From: Gymnothorax reevesii
Lineage: Eukaryota; Chordata; Actinopteri; Anguilliformes; Muraenidae
Assembly (NCBI GenBank): GCA_029721435.1
Contig: CM056580.1
Location: forward strand, 79,218,367 to 79,282,366
Direction: 5' to 3'
Length of the DNA: 64,000 nucleotides
Both the position numbers and the translations under genes were made by a program. The notes beneath the pieces are model-generated. The model was not told the origin of the DNA. It saw only the letters and a program-made list of their open reading frames with translations, and searched no databases. Positions 36,217 through 48,022 of this stretch are shown in pieces; the stretch's first letter is position 1; each line of letters begins with the position of its first letter.

Positions 36217-39200
36217 TGGCGCTTTTCCACGACGCAGTACCGGCTCTGCTCTACTCATCTTTTTTGCTTTTCCATTAGGAAAAAGTACCTGATACCACTT
36301 TTTCTGGTACTTGCTCTCCTGGGGTTCCAAAAACTTCTGACCGAGTACTAGTAGGTACTAAAATGTGATTTGCAACATTGCAGCCCACTGATTGGTCAGA
36401 GAGAATCGACACTGCGAATAACGACTCCATAGTTTACTTTGGGCTCATCTCATTCGAGTAGCCAAAGATTGATGAGTCTCAAGTTTAGCGTGGTAATTAT
36501 GACATGTACTTATATTGTTTTAGGCAACTTGTTCGATATACTGTGCGTTGCCTTACCTTTCAAACACAGTTGCACTTTAATGAAATGCGTTTCTCTTTGT
36601 CTGTGACCCTGTTTGTGGCGAAATTAAGTGACGGTATTGTGTCCAGTTATGTTCCCCTAACTAATTCCCCTAGAGAATGTCATGTGATGTTACCCTCGTA
36701 TTAAGAAAATCGCGCAGAAAAATAACTTAAAGAGAAAATTGATTCGTAAACATCCGTAAAGTTATCGCTGATGAGATGACGCATCATAAAGCAATGAATT
36801 CTGATTCTCTAGCATCTCCTGCGATTTGTAGATTTGCACCGAGGAACTCTGCTTGGCAGCGATTACTTAATTATCCCATGCTTTAACAATCCGTTTGTTT
36901 GCCATCAAATTCAGGATGAAATTTACATTCACTCTCCATGCCATTTACGGATATCATTACTTTGCGTTGTTAGGTGGTACACAATTTAATGTGCAACTGA
37001 ATCGGACACGACAATGTCAAACAGAAAATACAATTCAACACTCGCCGGACTTTAGTGCCATAGCGTGTTGACAATAGTGTGCGTTTCCTGATTTGAACAC
37101 CCAAATCTTGAACCAAATCGATGGAATAAATGTAAACTTCATATCAGTGGCGTAGCGTAGAGGCGCTGGGCCCCGGTGCGAGAATGGCGCTAGCCCCCAG
37201 CCCCCAACCCCAACCCCCACCCCGAAATACATGTAAATCGTAACAGAGCTTTAGTTTTTTGAGGATTTGTACTTAACCTGAATTATTTTTTAAACCTGGA
37301 CTTTTACTCTACAACATTTAAAACTTAAAAATTATCATTTTACTTCGTTACTTTGACACTAGCCACTTCGTTACAAATTAAAATATGAACGCAATTCATC
37401 GTTTAAGGTTTATCTGGATTTGGCGTCTTCGAGAAGAACAACGGTGCTCGGCAGCAGGGTATATTAGTGCGGGGACACGGAGCTGCAAATTTATGCTCGT
37501 AGTTACAATATTCTATCACTAGATGAGCCACCCGCACCAGTTATTGGATATTCACAGAAACAATCGTCCTCTGTAGCCAACCACTTCAGCTACAGTGAGC
37601 CAGTAGGTATCTAAATCAGTAATTAAGAAAAATCAGTTTTCTGAAAAACGTAGACACCCATAATTATTAGGGCTATTAGAACCATGGACAATGAATATTT
37701 GCACTGCATCTCTACATCACACAACACGTTAGGCTGTTTGAACCATGAACAACAGTGACAATACATTGCCAATCAAAATGCAAAAAAGATCCATACGGCT
37801 GAACAGTCAACCATATTTCCCTAACAGCACAACAGTGGCCAAATCAAAAAGTAAACAGATAGATAGACACACATCCTGGCACAGCAGCCATTTAACCACA
37901 ACCGGCAAGCTGATCACTTGCAGTAGCCTAATAAAAAAACTGCACTCACCCATTCAGAAGTTAACTCTGGGTGCCTTCTGCTCTGCGAAGTCGTTGAGCA
38001 AGAGGGCAATGAGGTGGTAGCATTAGCCTCCAAGTCTGACTGCTGCGTGTCACCGCTATCATTCACAGCGCTAGCAGGAGCTGGATCTGGACCAGGTGAC
38101 TGATTGAAAAATGTATTCAATTTCGCCAATTTGGAGTACCGTACATCGAGCTCTTTTTTTCTTTTCTGTTTTGAGCACCGCTTTTGTGCTGCTCAACATG
38201 GTGCTCAAGACTTTTCACCTCTGATACTAAGCCAATAGGTAAGCTCAGCTGATCTCTCAAAAAAGAACACTTCACGAGCAAGCGCGTAGCATACGAAGCT
38301 ACGATTAGAAAGGATTAAGTAAATGTCACCTAATTGGACAAACACATTTCCCAGCAGGCCATGTTCTTTTGAAAATGTTGAGAATAAAACAATCAAATAT
38401 ATGATTAGTACTTGTGATTATAACGGACAAAGTATCATTACTGAAATACAAAAGACATATATCAAAGAAAAGAGGAAAAATGGCCAGTATGTGTGTGGGG
38501 GAGAGGGGGTTGTTACCATGACTATGTTGTATGAAACAGTGGAGCAATATATTAAAGGGATAGTTCGAGTTTTTCATACGAATCTGTATAGCATCACCGT
38601 CTTTAGTCTCGTGCACACGCACTGACTTTCCCCCGACAGTGTCCTGTGAGTCGAGTTCTGTCCAGTTTTGGTCAAAGCGAAAGTAGTTCCGGCAGGTTTC
38701 CTGGGGTCTGCAAAGTAAAACGTATTTCTTCTCAAAACTGTATTTGTTCGAACGAGTGATTTATTTGCATAACAAAGCCCTGGTAATCCAAAAAGTCACA
38801 TCTTGTAATTGCTTGGGGCTACTTTCTCTCAATAGCGATCACTGCGCGCTGTCACTGCTAACAGCTGTGCGCACTAGCCAAATACTTTCATCAGTTGTTC
38901 GACAGTGTTTACCGACTACAGAACTACGACGCTAACGAGCTAGTTCGAGAGCTAGAGTGAGAAGTTCATCAGCTTCTCCAGAAAATACTTTCCACAAATA
39001 ATAACAATGACAAATATGTGTATGTACAATTATTCCACTAAGAAACATTCTCTGTTATAGAATACCTAGGCAGAAAGCGTAAGCTTCGACTTTTCATGTC
39101 CTTTTTTGACTGATTTCCAAATGACACAGTCTCTGACCATCCTCGTCATTTGGAAACTTCCATACAGCTTACATATTCCAGCCAGAGTAGGATGTCTCCT

Positions 39201-39542
39201 TACGGTCGAGGACGGCAGACTCGAGAGAAACTACTACTTCTTAGCGAACTGACCCAGGAATAACCGGAGCACTCGGAGTAACTTTCTAAAGGATTTCATT
39301 ACTATTTCGGGAAGACGCTGGTGCGTCAACACCAAAATAAATATGTATGCTGGGTGCTGCGGTCATCCCTCGCTCTAGTAGCTGAGAATGGTAGGCAAGT
39401 TTGTCTTGATTATGCTAGCCAACGCTGTGACTGGAGTCATGGACTTCTCATTCTAACCTAGAAACCATCCACACCCGTCCACGTAGTTTCTGACGATTGT
39501 AATAACAGTAACTGTTAGAACAATAACAGTAATATAAGTTGT

Positions 39543-39658
39543 ACAGCTCTTTCAAGGGCTATATGGCGTGATGTACCCTGCCTCTGAATCTATGTTCCCC
39601 GGGAACATAGATTCAGAGGCAGGGTACATCACACCATATATCCCCTTGAAAGAGCTGT
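39543..39658. repeat. Zero-spacer palindrome inside the loop
   Basis: Two ~58-bp halves meet at GTTCCCCGGGAAC around 39600 with only a few mismatches in the outer part. Confidence 0.92.
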
Positions 39659-39686
39659 CCAACGTTTTTATCTTACCGTTTTTATC

Positions 39687-40004
39687 TTACGGTGGCAACC
39701 TATATAAACAGAATTCATTATGCTTACTGCAGAATATTGTTGTAACAGATAACAAAGCCAAGCGAACGCTGTCGAAGCATTCAAAGTCCACATCTTCTCC
39801 TTTTTCTGTTAGGTATTCAGGCAACATAGACGAAGATAAGGTATTTGACTTCTTTGTATTTTGGGGGATCACTTTTGCGCGTTTCTCAAGAATGTCGTCG
39901 TCTGTGTGACTAGCGAAACGTTTCGATGCCATTTTGACAGCTGTCAAAAGCAGACGAAACGCGGTAAACAATTCAGATTTACGTTCCGTTACATCGGCAA
40001 ACAA
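39687..40004 (-). pseudogene. Fragment of a Crypton/KIAA1958-like (DUF3504-type) protein
   Basis: Contains MASKRFASHTDDDILEKRAK, then VIPQNTKKSN, EYLTEKGEDVDFECFD and a LALLSV..IFCSK..EFCLYR block. This spacing resembles the N-terminal core-binding region of Crypton-derived tyrosine-recombinase-like proteins. The likely start is the internal Met (MASKRF), not the first one. The frame ends where the small palindrome begins, so no recombinase catalytic domain is present. Either the remains of the element's own gene or a captured fragment; assigned by pattern memory only. Confidence 0.5.
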
Positions 40005-41273
40005 GCGGTTGAATCGAATTCAAAATCATACTCTCACGGGGTATATGATCATAAGTGGAAAAGAATTAAACGTCTGTCAGCCAATCAAAATAAAGGATTT
40101 TTACGTTAGGTAAGATAACAATACATATTATGTTTCATAAGCGTCACTTTCTCAGCTACTAGAGCAAGGGATGATCGCAGCACCCAGCATACATATTTAT
40201 TTTGGTGTCGACGCACCAGCGTCTTCCCGAAATAATAATGAAATCCTTTAGAAAGTGACTCCGAGTGCTCCGGTTATTCCTGGGTCAGTTCGCTAAGAAG
40301 TAGTAGTTTCTCTCGAGTCTGCCGTCCTCGACCGTAAGGAGAAATCCTACTCTGGCTGGAATATGTAAGCTGTATGGAAGTTTCCAAATGACGAGGATGG
40401 TCAGAGACTGTGTCATTTGGAAATCAGTCAAAAAAGGACATGAAAAGTCGAAGCTTACGCTTTCTGCCTAGGTATTCTATAACAGAGAATGTTTCTTAGT
40501 GGAATAATTGTACATACACATATTGGTCATTGTAATTATTTGTGGAAAGTATTTTCTGGAGAAGCTGATGAACTTCTCACTCTAGCTCTCGAACTAGCTC
40601 GTTAGCGTCGTAGTTCTGTAGTCGGTAAACACTGTCGAACAACTGATGAAAGTATTTGGCTAGTGCGCACAGCTGTTAGCAGTGACAGCGCGCAGTGATC
40701 GCTATTGAGAGAAAGTAGCCCCAAGCAATTACAAGATGTGACTTTTTGGATTACCAGGGTTTTGTTATGCAAATAAATCACTCGTTCGAACACATACTGT
40801 TTTGAGAAGAAAAATGTTTTACTTTGCAGACCCCAGGAAACCTGCCGGAACTACTTTCGCTTTGACCAAAACTGGACAGAACTCGGCTCACAGGACACTG
40901 TCGGGGGAAAGTCAGTGTGTGTGCACGAGACTAAAGACCGTGATGCCATACAGATTCATGTGAAAAATCCCGAACTATCCCTTTAAGTCATCAACTACAC
41001 TTAGCGAATACACGAATATCCCGGGAATGACATGAAAGCACATGATTTTTCTAGATGTGTTGTGACAAGAAGATGAGTGGCCTAGCTAAACTCCATGGGC
41101 CTTCAGCGCTCGTCGGGCCCCGGTTCAGCGCACCGGCGGCACCGGCAATACCTACGCCACTGCTTCATATAACTGCAGGTACATTGTGTGTCGTGTTGAG
41201 GATGATGTCGCGGAAGTTTCGTGCTGCGCCACTATGACAACCAGCTACACTGAGGCAGTACTATCCTCTAATG

Positions 41274-42632
41274 CATTGATTCTCAAAGTGGGGGTCGCGG
41301 GAGGCCTAGGAGGGGTCGCGAGATGGTTTCCAGAATGTAGCATTGATTTCCAGGATGTGCGAAAAAGTAATGAAAAGGATTAAAATACGCGAAATATTCA
41401 TTTAATTGCTTAAAAGCGTTGGAAATGTAAAATTAGAGACCATAGATTCAAATGTAAATTATACATTTAGTATTTGATTTTCTCGTCCAACGAGCAACAC
41501 GTCACAGCGAAAATGAAACGTTGGCTCTTATCAGCGACACCCAAAGAGGCAGAAAAGCCTGCGGAGAAGAGAGAGGAAGCATCAGAAATGCTTATGCAAA
41601 AAAAAAATCTCTGCACTGACTTCTATAAAAAACAAATACCGATCTCGTTTATATGTGGAGGATGATCTCCGAGTTGCTGTCTCCAAAATTAAACCCAGGT
41701 TGGATTTGTTGTGCTCCAAGCATGTTGCCCACCCATGTCATTAGGTGAGTTGTCTCTTAAATAAACTCACTGCAGTGATTCATTTGTTTGTTGTCTGTGT
41801 TAAATAGTTGTTCTGTGTTAATAGCCTCATAATGCTTATTGGTGTGTGTGTACGTTGGGATGTTTCCATCATCACTTATGTCGGCTCAAGTGGTTCATGT
41901 ACTCCGTTCTCTGCTTGTTATGCCTAGCTTGTGGTGACGTCAGAGGCAGGTGACGTAGTTTTGGGAGAAGTACTGAGAGCGATTGAAAATAAACGGGCGG
42001 CGCTCTCAAATCAATCTAAAGTTCCTCGTTATTGTTGATGAGATCTTATAAGCCCTTAAACTCGGACGTTACATTGGTAGCAGCGGTGGGATGGTGTGAA
42101 GTGTTTACAGTTCTTACAGTTTCAGTGCACTTATAACTGATGCTGCTTACTGCTGTTTTTTTCTTTGTTGTATTGTGATTATGTGTGTAGTACTGACTCA
42201 GGATGGTCAGGGATTTTTTTTTTGTTTGAGTGCCTTTTATACAGGCTTTGGGGACTGATGTTAAAAAAAAATAAAATAAAAAAATTCTCAGTTTCGTATT
42301 CTCACTCTGTTTGTGGAAATGGGGACATTTCTTTTGTAAGGGGGGACGCATGTAGGCTCGAGTGGTTCATGTACTCCGTTCTCTGCTTGTTATGCCTAGC
42401 TTGTGGTGACGTCAGAGGCAGGCAACGTAGTTTTGGGAGAAGTGCTCAGTCTTAATTGAGAGCGATTGAAAATAAACGGGCAGCGCTCCCAAATCAATCT
42501 AAAGTTCCTTGTTATTGTTGATGAGATCTTATAAGCCCCTAAACTTGGACGTTACACTGAGAAAAGTGGGGGTCGCGGTTCCCGAGCTCCGTCATTTTGG
42601 GGGTCGCGGCCTGAGAAGTTTGAGAACCCCTG
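41274..42632 (+). mobile_element. Internally deleted hAT element carrying a mini-LTR insertion
   Basis: Left end CATTGATTCTCAAAG, right end CTTTGAGAACCCCTG-like (GAAGTTTGAGAACCCCTG). CTCTAATG is duplicated at 41266-41273 and 42633-42640. The plus strand holds a transposase start (KMKRWLLSATPKEAEKPAEK, ~41505) and, after a deletion, its C-terminus (YRSRLYVEDDLRVAVSKIKP...LLCSKHVAHPCH, stop ~41744), typical of Zaphod/ZBED-like hAT enzymes. Nonfunctional. Confidence 0.8.
41879..42556 (+). mobile_element. TRIM-like miniature LTR retrotransposon, 678 bp
   Basis: Direct repeats 41879-42073 (195 bp) and 42351-42556 (206 bp) begin TGT(C/A)GGCTC and end GACGTTACA (TG...CA); each holds AATAAA. Directly after the first comes TGGTAGCAGCGGTGGG (from 42075), a primer-binding site fitting initiator tRNA-Met. 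Directly before the second is a purine-rich AAGGGGGGA (42338-42346). The 277-bp interior has no gene. A matching target duplication was not seen. Confidence 0.78.
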
Positions 42633-42640
42633 CTCTAATG

Positions 42641-42946
42641 CAGGGGTGGGCAATCACGTCCTGGAGGGCAGGTGTGTATGCAGGTTTTTATTCCTATCAA
42701 TCACCCTGACTAATTGAGTTAATTGATTGCAAGCACAAATATAGATTTTTGCAATGATTCGATCAAAGGAAAATGTTTTATGAAGGGAGACAAGACTAGT
42801 CTTTGTAGTTTCATGATAATTTAAAGAAATGCGCATGAAACGTCAGATTTCATAAATGGTTTGGCTAATTGAGACAATCAACTAATTAAAGACCAGACGT
42901 TGGTGAGAAAACCAGGGACAGATACGGCCCTCGCTGCCCATCTCTG
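42641..42946. mobile_element. hAT-type MITE, copy B (perfect TSD)
   Basis: CAGGGGTGGGCAATCACGTC to GCCCATCTCTG, 306 bp, flanked by CTCTAATG at 42633-42640 and 42947-42954. Same family as copy A at 18668. Confidence 0.88.
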
Positions 42947-43039
42947 CTCTAATGGAAAACGACCCCCCAGAAAAGCACCCTGTACCATGACGGGTAGAGT
43001 AAAGTAGAGCCGGTATCACGTAGTGGAAAAGCGCCATTA

Positions 43040-44940
43040 TCAATCAATCAATATCCTATTTTCAACCAGGTAAAAAACTCATCGAGATTTAAAACCTATT
43101 TTTCAAGAGTGACCTGGCACAAAAAACAGAACGGACACAGACACAAATAAAATACTACGGTCACACACTACAGGAAAACAAGAGTGGGATTACATGATTA
43201 CACAGTGCAATCGCAAAATCCAAATGAGCTTATTTCACTGTCTTTTATAATTATCTCGAATTCCCCCAGAGTTACAAGATGTGTCAATTTCAGGTCCTTC
43301 TGCACATCATTCCAGGTAGATGTGGCAGATCTCGGGACCTGCGTCTGTATGATGTCCTGAGAGCGCAGGCCATATCGACTGAGGTTTCTACACATATGTA
43401 GACACAGATATGAGGGCAGAAGTTCAAGAATTGATTTATAAATAAAAGTCAGCCAGTGAGAGTCTACGAACATACAAAGACGGACAATGTGCGACGGCAT
43501 ATAAGGAACGGTGATGTACACGATAGCTGCGACCAGTAATAAAACGCAGAGCACAGTGGTATACAGTATCCGATTTCTATAAAAACTGATCAGGAGCGTT
43601 CATAAAAAGCAGCTCTCCATAGTCCAACAAGGGTAAAAAAGTTGTGGTGATCAAATGTTTTCTGACTTGCAAAGAAAAACAAAGTGTTCATTAAAATAAT
43701 TATGAATGGCTGATTTGTCAGCTAGAATATGCGCATCTTTTACTATGTAAGCAGGCAACTCGTCTGTGGTTTCATCCCCAAATGAAGATTTGACTACTTG
43801 CCGAAACTTCTTTGGATCATTTAGGTTACGGGCAGTTTTATCAACATAAAAATCAGACGTGGCCTTTTTAACAACAGAAGTAAAGCGATTTCTGAGCTGT
43901 TTGAATATCAGCCAGTCACTCTGGGATTTAGAATTTCCAGCCTTAGCCCAGCATCATCCCTTGCTTTAAGGAGACTGGACAACTCAGGGGAGAACCAAGG
44001 ATTGTTGCTACCCTTCACTCTAAATTTGCAGAGAGGGGCATGTTGTTTATAATAACACTAAAAGCATCATAAAAGTACTTCCAGGCCAGCTCTACATCAT
44101 TAAAAAGTGAGATCCTGGACCAAACAATGTGCCATAAATCATGGTGAAAACCCTGCTCACAGAAATGTTTATAATCACGTTTAAGAATAATACGTGGCCT
44201 TACTTTTGGGAGCTTAGCTCGTCTGATAGTGGCTATAACACAATGATCGCTCTTATCATTTGCAAAAACACCAACATCTGAATATTTATGAGGAGAATTA
44301 GTTACGAATAACTCAAGAAGAGAAGATTTCTCTGGACATATAAGGTTTGGGCGTTTTGACCCATTAAGTATTTATGTTGGAAGAATCACACATTGATTTA
44401 AAACTATCAGAAACAGAAGATAACCAATCCCAGTTCAGATCTCCTGTGAGAAGAATCTCATTGAAGTCTAAAGTTGAAAGCTGTTTATTCAATGATAATA
44501 AAGTCTCACTACAAGCAGAGGGCGGTCTATAGCAGCCTACGATGATGAGAAAGTGGCCATTTAGAAGCTCCAACTTCAGCGCAAGAAATTCAAATTGACT
44601 GCTGAGGGAAAGAGATAATTGACCAGTAACATGAAATTTCTTGACATATTGCTATGCCACCACCTTTTCTGGGATGGTCACAACAAAAAACATTCTAATC
44701 TTTAATAGCAATGTCTTTGTTCTGTGATGAATTTCTTTAGCCAAGTTTCAGATAAGACAAGAATGTCGATTTCAGTCGATTTAACCCAGATTTTAACTAG
44801 GTCAAGTTTTGGCAATAGACTTCTAACATTTAGGTGTATAAAACCAAGCCCTGATCTGGATTTAAATTCAGTTGGAGTGCTCAAGACAGTTTATATCTGG
44901 CCCGAGGTTAAGTTCAATGTTACCAGACAGTAAAAACAAA
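43040..44940 (-). pseudogene. L2/Rex-like LINE, internally deleted
   Basis: Minus-strand translation shows the apurinic endonuclease region (GLGFIHLNVRSLLPKLDLVK, DILVLSETWL, then FLIIVGCYRPPS and LLTGDLNWDW). It also shows the far C-terminus of the reverse transcriptase (GLRSQDIIQTQVPRSATSTW, QKDLKLTHLVTLGEFE). The catalytic RT middle is missing. The 3' tail ends in a TGATTGATTGAT-type repeat near 43040, abutting the Harbinger-like shell. Stops and frameshifts throughout. Confidence 0.8.
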
Positions 44941-45586
44941 AGAAAAATATTTCTTTCTCACTAGAGGGATTTTGGTAGGTCAGCCATCCCTGGGAAGGTT
45001 CACCACTGCTCTGGATTTTCTCCCTTTGTAGATAATGGCTCTCAACACGGTTTGCCAGAGTCCAAGAGGTTTAGACATGACTTTTAAACCCCTTCCAGAC
45101 TACTATCAACAACTTTGGCTCTCATCTGTTCCTTAACTTCTGTAAATCATGGGATCTTGTGCTGCTTTTTGTCAACTTCACATTACCAGACAGGTTTTAA
45201 TTATTTATTTATTTATTTTTATGTGATGTTTGATTAAATAGGGCTGGCAGCATTATGGCCTGGTGTGTCTAGTGACATTGAACCCAATTATCAATTTAAT
45301 TTTGTTTAATTAGTTGATTTCGTGCCCACGGGGGCAAATATTTATTTACATACGACCAGGTAGGGTTGGATAGCAGTTTTCCTTCAATATCGAAATCATC
45401 ACCTAGAAAACCTGCATTTTTTGTTTATTTGTGTGATCTTTGTCTAATATTAAAATTATTCTGATTTTCTGAGACATTATGCATGCATATGCATATATAA
45501 AAACCTAACCTTCCCAAGCCTAAAGTTTTGACTTTACATAATGACCCATGAAACATGTAAGAAAACAATATATTTTTTAAAACTTC

Positions 45587-45592
45587 TTTATT
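45587..45592 (-). terminator. Candidate polyadenylation signal of the mxd1-like gene
   Basis: AATAAA on the minus strand, about 4.5 kb downstream of the stop codon. The intervening DNA is poor in recognisable transposons, which would fit a long 3' UTR. No transcript evidence is available; other AATAAA hexamers are possible. Confidence 0.2.
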
Positions 45593-46568
45593 CCATTCAT
45601 ATCACTGGCAAATATAAATTACTGATCCACATATCACAGAATTTTATCTATTTTTAATATTTAAGTCCATATCATCCAAATTCCCCACTTCTAAAAATAA
45701 GTGCACCAAGTGTCCATTATTTTGTATATTTTAGTTGTTGAACTCATGTTCTATACAGGGAGTCCGTCTTCACTTGTGTTTGTGTGAGTGCTAGTGTGTG
45801 TGTGTGTGTGGGACAGGGACATACCTGAGACACGGCTACAATGAGAGAAGGAATGACTATTGCAGTGTATATAGCTAAGTTTTTTCAAACATGCACACAC
45901 ACGCATACAAACAGACTCACACACACACACATACACACACTGTTGTGGTAATTATACATTAGTCTGTTTTAAGGCTTTAGCCACTTTGTATATACAGAAA
46001 AATTATTCATACAAACATACTTACATAAAAAAAAAAAAAAACAAAATGAATGACCCCCCAGGTAGGTGTTACCTGGTGTACGTGGACTGCATTACAGGTA
46101 AATGTGCAACTCCGGTTTTTAAAACCGCAATCTTGATCTTGTATTATCCACACCTGCTGGTAAACAGCAGATGCTGAAGCACCGAGGTCTGTGTAGAGTG
46201 TTGCTTGGGAGGAGCGAGAGAGGAGACCGAGGAGAGGGAGGAAGTGTGTAACTAACCCTCCGCACCATTATCTCCTCTGTGCTGGGACAGACCATGCTCA
46301 CACAAGGGGAGGGGGGAGTGGAAGACACCAACAGTAAACAGAGGGGAGAACTGAGTGCTAATGCTGGATACATGACATCTTGGGAAGTGGACTGTTTTTT
46401 TCCGTTTCGTTTCTGTACCTTTTAACTCATAACAAATAAAAACTCGACAAAAGCCTATCTACAAAAATGGCTGTTTAAACAAACTGTAATCCCCATGTAA
46501 CCTCACCCAAAGCCTTTTTCTCTTTCTGAAGACAGCGACAATACAGACAGGCGCCATTACTGTCCTGT

Positions 46569-46611
<43 letters not shown>

Positions 46612-47988
46612 ACACACCTAAAAAAAACACTTAAGACAATTACGACATATTTTTCATAGAGTGCAGCCAACAAATGGCTAAATGTCACTGATTCATCCTA
46701 CAGTGCATTCATGCCCAGGAAACCACAGCTAGCAGTGCCATGCTAACTGTCAGAACAAATTACGGTCATGCTATCCTGTACTTATCACCTTTTTTTAATT
46801 TTTTTTTAGTGGACGTGGCCGTTGTCGTAGAGGAAGTTGTAAGATTGTGACAAACTACGACAGCATAGGACTGGCAGTATAATGGGCACCACCCCCCCAC
46901 CCCCAAAACAAAACCCCAAAAAAAGAGAAATTTCATGGCGTTGTAGTGCGAAGGAACATTACGCAGCATGGCCAAATTTTCCCACAAAACTTTCTCACCG
47001 CTTCACAGCCCACAGACGACTACTTTTACTGAGGCTGAGAGGAGCTGCAGAAAGTGAGGATTTTTATGTCACGCAGAACTTCATTCATCAGTAAGAGGTA
47101 ATAATTACTCTGCTAAATCGACTGACCTCATCTGGCTCTTTGGCTCAGAGCTGTCCACCGATTTTGAGGCAAAATCAAAAAACAGCCTCCCCTCTGTAGA
47201 GAGAATGTGTGTGGATTCAATTCACAATCTTGGTCATATTTACAATCATCAACAGAGGCAAGAAGTATCAAGAATCTTCATAAGCAGCTTGGCTGACGTC
47301 AATTAAAATAACTCTGCAAACTTAGCGGGAGAAGTGCATCGCTTGCAATTGCCTGTACGTGAAAATTAGGGGTCAATATTGATGGAGTGGATGCTAGAGC
47401 AGCAATTAAGGAGGAGGATGACCAGGTGCATCTGTGACCTCCTGTAGCTTTCGCAAAGTTACACGCAACTAAGCCTCCTCAGCCTACTTCTACTTGCCAT
47501 TTTAATTTTTCTTTTAATAACCACTTTTGCCTAATAAATCTTTTTTTGTATGTTATTTGGATTTTTTAAAATAGTTTTTTATTTCTTTTTTTTTCTGGTA
47601 TCAATGCCTTCTTTTTGAATTGCACACACAAGAACAATCTGAACACTCACTAACTAAACACATGGCCTAGTTTTTAGAAAATGAAACAAAACCATTTCAA
47701 GGCTTCACTTTCCGTGCCACCCAATAGCATGCTTATAACCACTGGAACAACAAAATGCAATCAAAGCAACAGCTACCTCCTAAAATTAATATCGTACGTA
47801 AATAGACTTTAAGCATACTTAGATCAAATATAAATACTCTGTAGATGTACATATAGATATATTTCTTTAAACTATTTACATAAAATTGCCTACTTTTTAA
47901 AATTATAAATACATCAGAAAGATGGAGTCGGGGTGAACTTCGTCTGATCAGAATTATTTCTCCAAAGGACACTCCTTGCATTCACACA

Positions 47989-48022
<34 letters not shown>

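Larger units (their letters stand above)
38556..40982. mobile_element. Giant palindromic TTAA element (833-bp inverted arms)
   Basis: Arms 38556-39388 and 40149-40982 are reverse complements with only scattered differences. Both ends read AGGGATAGTTC outward-in and are flanked by TTAA (38552-38555, 40983-40986). TTAA targets are used by piggyBac and Kolobok families; AGGG-type ends lean to Kolobok, but this is unproven. The arms contain identical 63-codon open frames (38744-38935 plus, 40602-40793 minus) that I treat as noncoding. The 760-bp loop holds a Crypton-like fragment and a smaller palindrome. Confidence 0.88.
37145..41162. mobile_element. hAT element, 4.0 kb, inside the shell
   Basis: Ends CAGTGGCGTAG and CTACGCCACTG, with an exact 8-bp duplication CTTCATAT at 37137-37144 and 41163-41170. 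A minus-strand open frame at 37914-38129 (AKLNTFFNQSPGPDPAP...) resembles low-complexity N-termini of hAT transposases, but no catalytic core was seen. The giant palindrome sits inside it. Confidence 0.85.
36217..43036. mobile_element. Outer Harbinger-like shell of a nested transposon stack
   Basis: Ends TGGCGCTTTTCCAC and GTGGAAAAGCGCCA with related subterminal sequence (ACCGGCTCTRCT). TTA is duplicated at 36214-36216 and 43037-43039. The shell's own sequence is about 36217-37144, 41163-41273 and 42947-43036; the rest is later insertions. No intact transposase of its own. Confidence 0.75.

Noticed and set aside
38744..40793. Two identical 63-codon proteins on opposite strands as a gene pair
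   Set aside because: They are the same position in the two arms of the palindrome; short, without start context or known domain.
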